Positions 34,805-44,447 are shown, counted from the stretch's first letter. The stretch: DNA of 64,000 bases from Aquimarina macrocephali JAMB N27 (GCF_000520995.1 NZ_JACA01000005.1:248001-312000), one strand, 5' to 3'. Translations and numbers: made by a program. The notes: a model not told the origin generated them from the letters alone.

Positions 34805-37390
34805 ATGGCTAGAAAACCAAAAATCGAACGTTTTAATGAAAACGTTCTTGCTAAGTACCAGATATACAATAGTATATTTATAACATTACCTTTTGATACT
34901 ATAAGTAACACAGGGGTTTTGTTACCACTTTTTAAAGAAGTATGTGAAAAAGGCTATGATCAACACAAAAATCCTACAGAAATTGTAGAAGACTTTTTTT
35001 CATTATATCAAGATAACCCTATGCCAAAAGAAAAGCATGATTTGCTATTTAGGTTTATCCAGTATATAGAGCGTCAAGTTGTGTTATTTGATGCAATAGA
35101 AGATGCTGCCTTTCCTGTAGTTAATAATATGGATGGTCGCGGGACTTTAAGAAGTATAAAAGAAGAAGCCCAGGCAAAAGGTAAATTAGAAGAATTGAAA
35201 GATTATCTAAGAAGATTTAAAATACGCCCAACCTTAACAGCACATCCTACACAGTTTTATCCAGGAACAGTACTAGGAATTATTCATGATTTGGATGCAG
35301 CAATTCGTGATAATGATTCTCCTAGAATAAAAAAACTATTAGCTCAGTTAGGAAAAACGGCTTTCTTTAAGAAAGAAAAGCCAACACCTTATGATGAAGC
35401 AGTAAGCTTGATTTGGTATTTAGAAAATGTATTTTACCACTCTGCAGGAACCATATATAATTATGTTCAACAAAATATATTTGAAGGAGAAGATCTTGAA
35501 AATGATTTAATCAATTTAGGATTCTGGCCGGGAGGAGATAGAGATGGAAACCCGTTTGTAACCACAGAGATTACATTAAAAGTAGCAAAACGCTTACGAA
35601 AAACAATTTTGATAAATTATTATCGAGATATTCGAGTATTAAAACGAAGAATCACTTTTGGTAATCTTCAGGATAAAATAGCAGTTTTAGAAAATGCATT
35701 GTATGATAACTTTTATTATGCAAAAACCGCAGAACCATTATCGGTAGAAACATTAATGAATGGATTGCTTGAAATTAGAGAAGAGTTAATAGAGGAGCAT
35801 CAATCTTTATTTCTTGAAGATCTGCAAGATCTAATTAATAAAGTGAAAATTTTTGGTTTTCATTTCGGGACACTAGATGTTCGTCAAGATTCAAGAATTC
35901 ATCATAAAGTACTTACAGAAGTTGTACAGAAGACTAATGAACTGGAATTTGATCTTTTTCCTAAGCAATATGAATCTCTTTCTGAAAACGAACAGATCAG
36001 TGTGCTTTCTACCATTAATGGAAAAATAGATCCCTCTATTTTTGATGATGATATAACAAGAGCAACAATAGAATCCATTTATGCTATTAAAACAATACAG
36101 CAAAATAATGGAGAAAGAGCAGCTAATCGTTACATTATTAGTAATAATGGAAATGAACTGAATGTATTAGAAACATTTGCACTGATAAGACTTTGTGATT
36201 GGGAGTTTCCTACGGTAGATGTAATTCCCCTCTTTGAAACGGTGCCAGATTTACAGGTCTCACATGAGGTTATGGAGTCTTTGTATAACAATCCAGAATA
36301 TATGGAACATCTAAAACGCCGCGGAATGAAACAAACTATTATGCTTGGTTTCTCTGATGGAACCAAGGATGGAGGATATCTTATGGCGAATTGGGGGATC
36401 TTTAAAGCAAAAGAGGCATTAACTGAAGTGTCTAGAAAATACAATGTAAAAGTTGTGTTCTTTGATGGTAGAGGGGGACCACCTGCAAGAGGAGGAGGAA
36501 ATACAAATCAATTTTATGCTTCTCTTGGTCCAACAATTGAAGACGAGGAAATACAATTAACCGTTCAAGGACAAACAATCAGTTCTAATTTTGGTACACT
36601 GGATTCTTGTCAATATAATTTAGAACAACTGCTAGGAGCTGGCGTAGAAAATGAATTGACTAGTAATGAGGGTAATCTTTTCTCTGTAAAGAATAAGCAA
36701 ACCATGCAAGAGCTTGCAGATATAAGCTATCAAACATATGTTGATTTCAAAAACCACCCTAAATTTCTACCTTATCTTGAGCATATGAGTACATTAAAGT
36801 ACTACGGGAAAGCAAATATTGGTAGTCGACCTTCTAAAAGAAGTAAAAGCGAGACTTTGGATTTTGGTGATTTACGAGCAATACCTTTTGTAGGAAGTTG
36901 GAGCCAGTTAAAACAGAATGTTCCTGGTTTTTATGGAGTAGGAACCGCCTTAAAAGCATTTGAAGAAAAGGGAGAATTTGATAAAGTAATGTCACTTTAT
37001 AAAGATTCACCATTCTTTAGAACGTTGATTGGCAATAGTATGATGAGTCTTACTAAGTCCTTTTTTGAATTAACTTCTTATATGAAAGAAGATGAGGAAT
37101 ATGGTGCATTTTGGGACATCATTCATGATGAATACTTGTTGACAAAAAGATTGTTATTTAAGTTAACAGGATATTCTGAGCTAATGCAAAACGAACCTGC
37201 AGGAAAAGCATCTATCGATATTAGAGAAAATATCGTATTACCTCTGCTTACCATACAACAATATGCATTGAAGAAAATTCAGGACTTAAGTAGGGATAAG
37301 GATGCAAATCCAGAAGATATTGCAATTTATGAGAAGATGGTAACTCGTTCTTTGTTTGGAAATATTAATGCCAGTCGTAATTCGGCGTAA
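34805..37390 (+). CDS. ppc: phosphoenolpyruvate carboxylase
   Basis: This enzyme fixes bicarbonate onto phosphoenolpyruvate to make oxaloacetate for the TCA cycle. The 861-residue protein has His147 in LTAHPTQ, the active-site GGDRDGNPFV, the glycine-rich loop FFDGRGGPPARGGG near 552-565, and GSRPSKR. It is slightly shorter than the E. coli enzyme, and its C-terminus is RNSA where many relatives end in RNTG. It is a single gene with a terminator; allosteric control cannot be judged from sequence. Confidence 0.95.
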   Translation: MARKPKIERFNENVLAKYQIYNSIFITLPFDTISNTGVLLPLFKEVCEKGYDQHKNPTEIVEDFFSLYQDNPMPKEKHDLLFRFIQYIERQVVLFDAIEDAAFPVVNNMDGRGTLRSIKEEAQAKGKLEELKDYLRRFKIRPTLTAHPTQFYPGTVLGIIHDLDAAIRDNDSPRIKKLLAQLGKTAFFKKEKPTPYDEAVSLIWYLENVFYHSAGTIYNYVQQNIFEGEDLENDLINLGFWPGGDRDGNPFVTTEITLKVAKRLRKTILINYYRDIRVLKRRITFGNLQDKIAVLENALYDNFYYAKTAEPLSVETLMNGLLEIREELIEEHQSLFLEDLQDLINKVKIFGFHFGTLDVRQDSRIHHKVLTEVVQKTNELEFDLFPKQYESLSENEQISVLSTINGKIDPSIFDDDITRATIESIYAIKTIQQNNGERAANRYIISNNGNELNVLETFALIRLCDWEFPTVDVIPLFETVPDLQVSHEVMESLYNNPEYMEHLKRRGMKQTIMLGFSDGTKDGGYLMANWGIFKAKEALTEVSRKYNVKVVFFDGRGGPPARGGGNTNQFYASLGPTIEDEEIQLTVQGQTISSNFGTLDSCQYNLEQLLGAGVENELTSNEGNLFSVKNKQTMQELADISYQTYVDFKNHPKFLPYLEHMSTLKYYGKANIGSRPSKRSKSETLDFGDLRAIPFVGSWSQLKQNVPGFYGVGTALKAFEEKGEFDKVMSLYKDSPFFRTLIGNSMMSLTKSFFELTSYMKEDEEYGAFWDIIHDEYLLTKRLLFKLTGYSELMQNEPAGKASIDIRENIVLPLLTIQQYALKKIQDLSRDKDANPEDIAIYEKMVTRSLFGNINASRNSA

Positions 37391-37426
37391 TTTTTTAATA
37401 AAGTACTGTTAAGGATATTATATTAT

Positions 37427-37461
37427 GAAGCTGGAATGATTAAATTTCAGCTTCGTTTTTT
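37427..37461 (+). terminator. terminator after ppc
   Basis: GAAGCTGGAA pairs with TTTCAGCTTC with one wobble, followed by G and a run of seven T, 36 bases after the ppc stop. Confidence 0.8.
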
Positions 37462-37557
37462 AACCCATAGTATGCTTCATGACAAAGTTTTATAGCATAA
37501 TGTGGGTTTACATACTATTTCAAATAAAAAGGGAATTTAATTTATACCTAATATACT

Positions 37558-38070
37558 ATGTTATCACAGCTAAAAGAAGGAGAGTTTAATCCGTATTATG
37601 GGATATATATATCTAAAGCAGAATCTCCTGATCTTGTAAAAGGATTACAAAACAGTCAAAAAGAATTTGTTGATTTTATACAGTCCATTCCTGAAGAAAA
37701 ACTTACTCACGCCTATGCAGAGGGTAAATGGACTGTAGCAGAGGTGTTGCAACATGTAATTGATGGCGAACGTATTTTTGCATATCGTGCTTTGCGTTTT
37801 GCAAGGAATGATAAAACACCAATTATGGGGTTTGAACAAGATGATTATGTTCCGTATTCAAATGCGAATAATTATAGTAAAGAAGAATTGATTTCAGATT
37901 TTCAGTCTGCGAGAAATAACTCTATTTCATTATTCAAAAGCTTCACTGGTGAAATGTTAACCAGAATAGGAGAGGCGAGTGGTAGCCCTATGAGTTCAAG
38001 AGCTGCAGGGTGTATATTAATAGGACATCAAAAACATCATTTTGAGGTTATAAAAGAAAGATATTTATAA
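37558..38070 (+). CDS. DinB family protein
   Basis: This 170-residue protein has the DinB/YfiT four-helix fold, with metal-ligand candidates in VLQHVIDGERIF and a His pair in GHQKHHFEVIKERYL at the C-terminus. The family includes thiol-dependent transferases that use bacillithiol or mycothiol. The gap to the next gene is three bases, so they form an operon with the NTF2-like gene. Substrate unknown. Confidence 0.87.
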   Translation: MLSQLKEGEFNPYYGIYISKAESPDLVKGLQNSQKEFVDFIQSIPEEKLTHAYAEGKWTVAEVLQHVIDGERIFAYRALRFARNDKTPIMGFEQDDYVPYSNANNYSKEELISDFQSARNNSISLFKSFTGEMLTRIGEASGSPMSSRAAGCILIGHQKHHFEVIKERYL

Positions 38071-38073
38071 GAT

Positions 38074-38451
38074 ATGACAAAAGAAGAAGTTGCTCAGAAT
38101 TACTTATCATTTTTAGAAAAAAATGAAGTGAATAAAGTTGTTAGTTTATTTGCCGACGACGGGATTGTTGAATCTCCATTGTATGGAACAATGCCAGCTA
38201 GTAAGTTTTATAAAGCATTGGCAGATGATACCACTACTTCAAAATTAAATTTTGACGGCTTATTTTCTGAAAAAGATTCAAATAGAATTTCACTGCTTTT
38301 TGATTTTGATTGGGAATTAAAAGATGGAAAAAGAGTTGTGTTTAAAGTGGTAGATGTAATAGTACTAAATTCTGAAAATAAGATTCAAAAGCTTACTATT
38401 ATTTATGATACCGTTCATAGTAGGTCAGCAATAGAAGAATTAAAAAAATAA
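38074..38451 (+). CDS. NTF2-like / SnoaL-fold protein
   Basis: This 125-residue protein has the NTF2 fold pattern: an N-terminal helix (EEVAQNYLSFLEKNEV), VVSLFADDGIVESPL, the central strands LLFDFDWELKDGKRVVFK and the closing IQKLTIIYD strand. Fold members include ketosteroid isomerase and polyketide cyclases, but the usual catalytic acids cannot be assigned here. It is co-transcribed with the DinB-family gene. Confidence 0.75.
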   Translation: MTKEEVAQNYLSFLEKNEVNKVVSLFADDGIVESPLYGTMPASKFYKALADDTTTSKLNFDGLFSEKDSNRISLLFDFDWELKDGKRVVFKVVDVIVLNSENKIQKLTIIYDTVHSRSAIEELKK

Positions 38452-38465
38452 TAGGGTAGGTAGAT

Positions 38466-39104
38466 TTATAGTAAATCAATCAAAGTTTTTGGTTCTAGCT
38501 CATGTCCACCTGGGTGAGTTCTAAACTCAATTTGTGGCAATATTTGCTGTACCCGTATTTTCTCAGCGTCAACTTTTTCTATTTCAAAAAAAGGATCTTT
38601 TTCTCCCAGAATATGAGTGATTTTTGTTTGATCGGTAAGAAAAGTGAAATCTTCTCTGGACAGTTCTTTAGGAAAGCCGCCAGAGATCATGACCAAAGCA
38701 TTACAATTTATTTTACGACTGGCAATCCATCTACTGGCAATACTTACTCCTTGAGAATATCCTAATACGATTAGCCTTGTATGCTCAGGAATTTCTTCAG
38801 ATGATAATATTGCATCAACATATCGTAATACATTTTTGGTCTCTGCCTGAGTATTTTCTTTAGTTAGCCAACTAGAACCAACCCTTCTGTAGTTATCACC
38901 TTTATAATATTTTGATGGAGCCTGCGGTGCAATAAAATAATTATCTTCTTTATTAAGACTTTCAAATAACCGTATGAAGTATCTACTCAAATATCCAATC
39001 CCATGAAAAACTAACCAAACATTTTTAGTGCCTGGATGCAGATTATTAAGTGTAGAATATGTGTTTGTCGCAGTGTAAGAGATTTCTTTTTCGGTAGCAC
39101 TCAT
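38466..39104 (-). CDS. phospholipase/carboxylesterase-like alpha/beta hydrolase
   Basis: This 212-residue esterase of the YpfH/carboxylesterase type has the oxyanion loop VFHGIGYL, the nucleophile GYSQGV, an acid in ILGEKDPFF and His in HPGGHEL, so the triad is complete. I use ATG 39104 (MSATEKEIS); an in-frame extension to 39212 would overlap the preceding hydrolase gene and adds residues that do not fit. It is 28 bases behind that gene and probably belongs to the same TetR-controlled unit. Confidence 0.85.
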   Translation of the reverse strand: MSATEKEISYTATNTYSTLNNLHPGTKNVWLVFHGIGYLSRYFIRLFESLNKEDNYFIAPQAPSKYYKGDNYRRVGSSWLTKENTQAETKNVLRYVDAILSSEEIPEHTRLIVLGYSQGVSIASRWIASRKINCNALVMISGGFPKELSREDFTFLTDQTKITHILGEKDPFFEIEKVDAEKIRVQQILPQIEFRTHPGGHELEPKTLIDLL

Positions 39105-39132
39105 ATGATATATGATAATAGATCTTTTGTAT

Positions 39133-39984
39133 TTAATTAAGATGAAACCAATCATCAATAATTGGCCACAAGATATCTCGATTTTTTGTTCTAAAAAAAT
39201 CAAAATGACCAATAGTTTTTAGATTAAAATCACTAGGTTTTAGATGTTTTCTGGTCACTCTGGCATTTTTGTATACACGTTCTCCTAAAATATCGACTGA
39301 TTTTTTAGGAGCAAACGAATCATCGTCAATACTTAATAAAAGCATAGGCTCTTTGATTTCTTTGTAGTATGTGCTAGTGTCTTTTTGGGTAAAATATAAC
39401 ATCGAATCTGGGTGTAGTAAAAAAATAGCCCAATCTTTGGCTACCCTGGTGGTTAAGGGTTTTCCTAACCCAAACCAACCAGATGGGTAGTATTCTAAAA
39501 GAGAAGTGGTAAGTGGTACAAAAAACTTAAAATTAAGATAGATGAGTACCTTCATTTTTAAGGTAAAATGCTTATAAAACCCAAATTGCGAAGCTACAGT
39601 AAAGTATTTGTCATAATATTGATAGGCATCACTAAAACCAACACTATTACCGCCATAACTATGACCAATCATATATTGTTCGTTTTTAGGAAATTCTTCT
39701 TTTGCATGTTTAGAAACTGATTTAAAATCCTGTGCCCAGAATAAAAAACCATGTTCTTTTAAAGATTGAATGCTTTGAGAGAGAGAATCTCCTATTCCTC
39801 GATAATCAAAAGTAAATACATTACACCCCCTGGCAACGAGATATTCTGCAAGTGGGAAATAAATTTTTTGAGGAACTGCTACTGCAGGAGCAAAAACTAT
39901 TGTTTTGTGATTAGGAGATTTAGGAACAAACTCATTTACCGAAATGGGGTAGCCGTCAGAAGAATGAATAGTGTATGATTCCAT
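39133..39984 (-). CDS. alpha/beta hydrolase
   Basis: This 283-residue hydrolase has the strand FTFDYRGIGDS, the nucleophile GHSYGGNSVG, the acid region LLSIDDDSFAP and the His in LKTIGHFDFF. It resembles the uncharacterised predicted alpha/beta hydrolases that Bacteroidota often pair with TetR regulators. It follows tetR by four bases, and a second esterase gene follows it. No signal peptide. The substrate is unknown; an ester or a lipid is likely given the family. Confidence 0.88.
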   Translation of the reverse strand: MESYTIHSSDGYPISVNEFVPKSPNHKTIVFAPAVAVPQKIYFPLAEYLVARGCNVFTFDYRGIGDSLSQSIQSLKEHGFLFWAQDFKSVSKHAKEEFPKNEQYMIGHSYGGNSVGFSDAYQYYDKYFTVASQFGFYKHFTLKMKVLIYLNFKFFVPLTTSLLEYYPSGWFGLGKPLTTRVAKDWAIFLLHPDSMLYFTQKDTSTYYKEIKEPMLLLSIDDDSFAPKKSVDILGERVYKNARVTRKHLKPSDFNLKTIGHFDFFRTKNRDILWPIIDDWFHLN

Positions 39985-39988
39985 ATTT

Positions 39989-40552
39989 TTACTGATTTAA
40001 TATTGCTATTTCTGTTCTTTCAATGGCATTGTTAAGATATTTTGGATCGTCATAAATCTGCATCAATAAAATACCTCCCTCGATATCCTGAACCATTTGT
40101 TCTGCCAGTAGTAATGCTTTTTCTGTTGGGTGATTTACCTCAAGAAGTTGTTGTAACCCAGAGATGAAATCCTTAAAAAATGATTGTATTTCTTTTTTAT
40201 ATATGGGGTCGAGGTGAATGGTTTCTAATGCTGTATTTGCCATAATACACCCACCATCTGAGGCTTTGAATAATTTGTCCAGAAGTAGCTTCATTTTTAG
40301 TACTTTTTCATTAAGAGTTAAAGTGCTACTTTCAATAATCCTAAATAGATTGTAATTAAAATAACTGTGAACAGTTGCAAGAACTTCTCTAATTAAATCT
40401 TCTTTATTGCTGAAATAATAATAAAAATGAGACTTCTGTATGCCACAGGCTTTAGAAAGTTCACTCATACTGCTGTTTTGAACCCCTCTGGAGCGTAGGA
40501 TAGGGATTATCTTTTTTAGAACTTCTTCTTTGGATGTTTTTACCTTTGGCAT
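39989..40552 (-). CDS. TetR/AcrR family transcriptional regulator
   Basis: This 187-residue repressor has the N-terminal TetR helix-turn-helix (about 8-55; RSRGVQNSSMSELSKACG, SHFYYYFSNKEDLIREVL) and an all-helical ligand domain. It heads a three-gene unit with two hydrolases, 4 bases from the next gene. A 24-base palindrome covers its start codon and presumed transcription start, so autorepression is likely. The ligand may be a substrate of the hydrolases; this is inference. Confidence 0.92.
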   Translation of the reverse strand: MPKVKTSKEEVLKKIIPILRSRGVQNSSMSELSKACGIQKSHFYYYFSNKEDLIREVLATVHSYFNYNLFRIIESSTLTLNEKVLKMKLLLDKLFKASDGGCIMANTALETIHLDPIYKKEIQSFFKDFISGLQQLLEVNHPTEKALLLAEQMVQDIEGGILLMQIYDDPKYLNNAIERTEIAILNQ

Positions 40553-40574
40553 TTTATTGAACGTTCGTTAAAAT
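40551..40574. promoter_or_regulatory. TetR operator candidate
   Basis: A 24-base palindrome has core GAACGTTC flanked by arms ATTTTA and TAAAAT, with only the two positions next to the core mismatched on each side. It overlaps the tetR start codon and the presumed tetR transcription start in the gap to the divergent thioesterase gene. It is an unusually long palindrome for such AT-rich DNA. Confidence 0.75.
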
Positions 40575-40580
40575 AATAAT

Positions 40581-40588
40581 CAAATATA
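40581..40588 (-). promoter_or_regulatory. -7 element of tetR
   Basis: On the minus strand this is TATATTTG, matching TAnnTTTG, 29 bases upstream of the tetR ATG and next to the 24-base operator. Confidence 0.5.
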
Positions 40589-40613
40589 GTTAGAATTATT
40601 AGATAGCATTGTA

Positions 40614-40621
40614 TATTTTTG
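40614..40621 (+). promoter_or_regulatory. -7 element of the thioesterase-menF-menD unit
   Basis: TATTTTTG matches TAnnTTTG 18 bases before the thioesterase ATG. It faces away from the tetR promoter 26 bases away, so the TetR operator could affect both. Confidence 0.45.
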
Positions 40622-40639
40622 GTTTAAATTATAAAGCTT

Positions 40640-41065
40640 ATGAATTTGACACAGGAAGAAGTGCTAGAACAATGTGCTAAGATGTGTAAAAACACTTTAA
40701 TGGAAACTTTGGAGATTTCTTTCTGTGAAGTTGGTGAAAACTATCTGGTTGCTAAAATGCCTGTGACACCAAGAGTACACCAGCCAGATGGTGTTTTGCA
40801 TGGTGGAGCTATGGTAGCACTTGCAGAGAGTGTGGGCAGTGCAGCATCATTTATTTTTCTTAATGCTGAAGATTTTTATATAAGAGGAATAGAGATTTCT
40901 GCAAATCATGTAAAAAGTGTTAAACAAGGCTATGTATTTGCTAAAGCAGAAATTTTACACCAGGGTCGTACTACCCAGTTATGGGATATAAAGATAAAGG
41001 ATGAAGAAGGTAACCTGGTTTCAATAGTTAAGTTGACTACTATTGCACTTCCTAAAACCAAATAG
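40640..41065 (+). CDS. PaaI-type hotdog thioesterase, candidate MenI
   Basis: This 141-residue acyl-CoA thioesterase has the hotdog signature VHQPDGVLHGGAMVALAES: the HGG loop and a helix Glu as catalytic residue, followed by GSAAS. It is encoded just ahead of menF (one base between stop and ATG) and menD. In other bacteria a protein of this type, MenI, releases CoA from 1,4-dihydroxy-2-naphthoyl-CoA in menaquinone synthesis. The operon position supports MenI, but PaaI-family substrate range is broad. Confidence 0.85.
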   Translation: MNLTQEEVLEQCAKMCKNTLMETLEISFCEVGENYLVAKMPVTPRVHQPDGVLHGGAMVALAESVGSAASFIFLNAEDFYIRGIEISANHVKSVKQGYVFAKAEILHQGRTTQLWDIKIKDEEGNLVSIVKLTTIALPKTK

Positions 41066-41066
41066 T

Positions 41067-42158
41067 ATGAGCATAGAAGATGTTTATGCTAAAATTGAAG
41101 AGCAGTTAGATCAACATCTACCTTTTGTAGTGTATAGGAAAGCCGATTCTATTACATTACATGCTATTTTTCAAGAAAATAACCAAATATATGAAGTAGA
41201 GGATTATACTGTTTCGGGATTTGTTTTTGCTCCTTTTGATACTTCTGACAAAGCTGTTATTATTCCTTCAGAAAAAAGTAACTATTACAATGCTATTATT
41301 TCATCACAAACTATAAGTAGCAAAAAAAGAGCTTCAGAGACATCAACAGATTCTTTTTTGGTAAAATCTGAAGCTAAAAAAAAACATATTGAGCTTGTAA
41401 AAAAAGGAATTAAAGCAATACAATCTGATCGTTTTAAAAAAGTAGTGTTGTCACGAAAAGAAGAGGTTTTAATACCAAATTCTTTTAGTAATCTACATAT
41501 ATTTAAAAACCTGATAGACTATTATCCAAAGGCCTTTGTATACCTGTGGTATCATCCCAAAATTGGTACATGGATGGGAGCGACTCCAGAGACTTTAATT
41601 AGGGTAAAAAACAATGATTTTTTTACAATGGCCTTAGCAGGGACACAGCCATATATAAATACTATAGATGTTGATTGGGGAACTAAAGAACTAGTAGAAC
41701 AGGAAATGGTTACTTCTTTTGTTACTAATGAATTATCTTCAATTATTAATGATATACAATATTCTAAAACTTACACGCATAAAGCAGGTACACTTTTACA
41801 TCTACGTACCGATATTAGCGGGGTTTTGGATCATGAAAATTCAAGCATAGAAAAAATAATTAAGGTGTTACATCCAACCCCGGCTGTTTGTGGACTTCCT
41901 AAAGACGAAGCTAAATCTTTTATTCTTACTACAGAAGGATACAATCGTAAGTATTATACAGGTTTTCTGGGGGAACTCAATATGAATAAAGAAGGTGCTG
42001 TTAAATCGGATTTATTTGTGAACCTTCGTTGTATGGAGTTGAGTAATGAAAAAGCAATTCTTTATGTAGGAGGAGGGATCACAAAAGATTCTGATCCAGA
42101 GAAAGAGTGGGAGGAAACTGTAAAGAAAACAGAGACAATGAAAAGAGTTTTGTTTTAG
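41067..42158 (+). CDS. menF: isochorismate synthase
   Basis: This 363-residue enzyme isomerises chorismate to isochorismate, the first step of menaquinone synthesis. It has the chorismate-binding fold with KKVVLSRKEEV, WMGATPETLI, MALAGTQPY, the LHPTPAVCGLP segment and GGGITKDSDPEKEWEE at the end. ATG 41067 lies one base past the thioesterase stop; an earlier in-frame codon at 41043 would overlap it. The order thioesterase-menF-menD suggests one transcript. Confidence 0.93.
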   Translation: MSIEDVYAKIEEQLDQHLPFVVYRKADSITLHAIFQENNQIYEVEDYTVSGFVFAPFDTSDKAVIIPSEKSNYYNAIISSQTISSKKRASETSTDSFLVKSEAKKKHIELVKKGIKAIQSDRFKKVVLSRKEEVLIPNSFSNLHIFKNLIDYYPKAFVYLWYHPKIGTWMGATPETLIRVKNNDFFTMALAGTQPYINTIDVDWGTKELVEQEMVTSFVTNELSSIINDIQYSKTYTHKAGTLLHLRTDISGVLDHENSSIEKIIKVLHPTPAVCGLPKDEAKSFILTTEGYNRKYYTGFLGELNMNKEGAVKSDLFVNLRCMELSNEKAILYVGGGITKDSDPEKEWEETVKKTETMKRVLF

Positions 42159-42221
42159 CCAGGGTTAAATTACCTAAAATTCTGGTGTAAATTAGTTCGA
42201 TATTGTAATTTAGCGATTCGA

Positions 42222-43946
42222 ATGAAGAAACGCTTATATTCAAAAATTCCTTTAGCACAATCTATTGTTACCTTATGCGAAGCAAAAGGAATCACTCATA
42301 TTGTTATTTCACCAGGATCTCGTAACGCACCGCTAACAATTGGTTTTAGTGAACATCCAGGTATGCAGTGTTATAGTATCGTAGATGAACGATGTGCTGC
42401 TTTTTTTGCATTAGGTATTACACAACAGATCCAAAAACCAGTTGCTTTGGTTTGTTCTTCGGGTAGTGCATTATTAAACTATTACCCTGCAATTTCAGAA
42501 GCATTTTATAGTGATATACCCTTAGTAGTTTTAAGTGCAGATCGCCCTATTGAAAGAATTGATATTGGGGACGGGCAAACGATTCGTCAAAAAAATGTAT
42601 TTGAGAACCATATTTTGTATTCGGCTAATTTATATTCTGAAGTTGTTGCCGAAACAAAAATTGATGATCCCAAAGTACGCCAAAAACAACATGAAGCTCA
42701 AAAGCATAATGAAAGAGAAATCAATCTGGCATTAAATAAAGCAATAGAGCAAAAAGGACCAGTACATATTAATGTACCTTTTTACGAACCTTTATATGAT
42801 AAACTGGATCAACCTACTATTATTCCCAGAAATATTCCTGTAGAAAAGCCACATCATCAGTTTTCTGAAGATTTACAATCAGAAATGCATGAAGAGTGGA
42901 GTCAGGCAAAACGTAAAATGGTATTAATAGGTGTTAATTCACCAGGAACAGTTGAGCAAAAGTGGATAGAGTATTTTGCCGATGATCCTTCGGTTTTGGT
43001 ATTAACAGAAACGACATCTAATATTCATCATGCATCACACATTAATTGTATCGATCAATTAATTTCTACTTTAAAAGAAGATGAATTTAAAACATTGCAG
43101 CCTGATATTCTTTTAACCATTGGTGGTATGGTTGTTTCTAAACGGATTAAAGCATTTTTGCGACAATATCAGCCAAAATCACATTGGCATATTGATTCAA
43201 AAAAAGCATATGATACCTATTTCTGTCTCACAGAACATATAAAATTGCAGCCCAATGTATTCTTCTCGCGTTTTTTTCAAAACATGAAGAGCGTCGATAG
43301 TACCTATAAACCTTTTTGGATTTCTATAAGAGACCATCGCAGAGTACGGCATGCAGCATATCTTGATAAAATTTCTTTTAGTGATCTTAAAGCATTTGAA
43401 GCTATTTTTAATGGTATTGCAGATGGGCAAATGATACAATTAAGTAATAGCTCTACTGTTCGTTATGCACAATTATTTACGTTAAATCCAACTTTTCAGG
43501 TGTTTTGTAATAGAGGAACAAGTGGTATCGATGGAAGCACATCTACCGCTATTGGTGCGGCTCTGGCTTCGGGAGTACCTACAACCTTGATAACGGGAGA
43601 TCTAAGTTTCTTCTATGATAGTAATGGGTTATGGAATGATTATATCCCTTCAGATTTTAAAATTATTGTTATTAATAATGAAGGTGGTGGGATATTTAGA
43701 ATCTTACCAGGAAAAGAGGAGAGTGTTAATTTTGAAAAATATTTTGAGACAACACATCATCTTACAGCAATGCATTTATGCAAAATGTTTGGTCTAGAAT
43801 ATCATACTGCACATACACTTGAAGAATTAGTTCATGAATCTAAAAAGATATACAAAAATAATAATACGCCCCAATTGCTTGAAGTTTTTACTCCCCGAAA
43901 AGAAAACGATAGTACTTTAGTCGATTATTTTAGGTATTTTGTCTAA
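42222..43946 (+). CDS. menD: 2-succinyl-5-enolpyruvyl-6-hydroxy-3-cyclohexene-1-carboxylate synthase
   Basis: MenD adds a succinyl group from 2-oxoglutarate to isochorismate using thiamine diphosphate, the second committed step of menaquinone synthesis. The 574-residue protein begins with HIVISPGSRNAPLTIGF, carries the Glu-containing DERCAAFFALG loop for ThDP activation, and has a C-terminal ThDP site (ITGDLSFFYDSNGL, then NNEGGGIF). It follows menF by 63 bases. Confidence 0.95.
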   Translation: MKKRLYSKIPLAQSIVTLCEAKGITHIVISPGSRNAPLTIGFSEHPGMQCYSIVDERCAAFFALGITQQIQKPVALVCSSGSALLNYYPAISEAFYSDIPLVVLSADRPIERIDIGDGQTIRQKNVFENHILYSANLYSEVVAETKIDDPKVRQKQHEAQKHNEREINLALNKAIEQKGPVHINVPFYEPLYDKLDQPTIIPRNIPVEKPHHQFSEDLQSEMHEEWSQAKRKMVLIGVNSPGTVEQKWIEYFADDPSVLVLTETTSNIHHASHINCIDQLISTLKEDEFKTLQPDILLTIGGMVVSKRIKAFLRQYQPKSHWHIDSKKAYDTYFCLTEHIKLQPNVFFSRFFQNMKSVDSTYKPFWISIRDHRRVRHAAYLDKISFSDLKAFEAIFNGIADGQMIQLSNSSTVRYAQLFTLNPTFQVFCNRGTSGIDGSTSTAIGAALASGVPTTLITGDLSFFYDSNGLWNDYIPSDFKIIVINNEGGGIFRILPGKEESVNFEKYFETTHHLTAMHLCKMFGLEYHTAHTLEELVHESKKIYKNNNTPQLLEVFTPRKENDSTLVDYFRYFV

Positions 43947-44051
43947 TATCCTTGTTTTAATATACTTTGCAGATGAATTATTAATGAATAATTCCTCTAT
44001 ATTTGATCTGGAAAAAAAAGTGAACTAAAAACCTAAAAACACAATTATCCT

Positions 44052-44393
44052 ATGAGTAAAAGAGATGAATTAATCACAAAATACGCCGCAGATATCAAAG
44101 ATAAAATTGGTCAGACTCCAGACATGGATCTTTTAACCAAAGTTACAATTGGATGTGGTCCTTCAATTTACAATGCAGATGCAGCTACAGTATCTGGTTC
44201 GGATCAAAGTGAATTAGATACCGTAAAGAAAAACTTTTTGATCAAGAAACTTGGTCTTTCTGATGGACCAAAACTAGATGAAGGTATTGCTTCTGTAGTT
44301 GAGGCTTATGGTAAATCAAACCGTAATAAGTATAGAGCGGTGGTTTATTATCTTTTAACAAAACATTTTGGAAAAGAATCTGTTTACAAATAG
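44052..44393 (+). CDS. DUF2853 family protein
   Basis: This 113-residue protein matches the DUF2853 pattern: a helical N-terminus with YAADIKDKIGQTPDMDLL, the central GCGPSIYNADAATVSGSD and a C-terminal YRAVVYYLLTKHFGKE. It is soluble and has no signal peptide. No biochemical role is established. It stands alone before a very strong terminator, which suggests high expression. Confidence 0.8.
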   Translation: MSKRDELITKYAADIKDKIGQTPDMDLLTKVTIGCGPSIYNADAATVSGSDQSELDTVKKNFLIKKLGLSDGPKLDEGIASVVEAYGKSNRNKYRAVVYYLLTKHFGKESVYK

Positions 44394-44411
44394 TATACGA
44401 TTTTCTACAGC

Positions 44412-44447
44412 AAAAAAAGGTGTTCATTGCAATGAACACCTTTTTTT
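44412..44447. terminator. strong terminator after the DUF2853 gene
   Basis: A-run plus GGTGTTCATTG pairs perfectly with CAATGAACACC plus a T-run; the whole element is one 36-base palindrome. It terminates the DUF2853 transcript. Confidence 0.92.

Noticed and set aside
39105..39212. N-terminal extension of the esterase
   Set aside because: It overlaps the preceding hydrolase gene and adds a sequence without fold character; MSATEK at 39104 fits.
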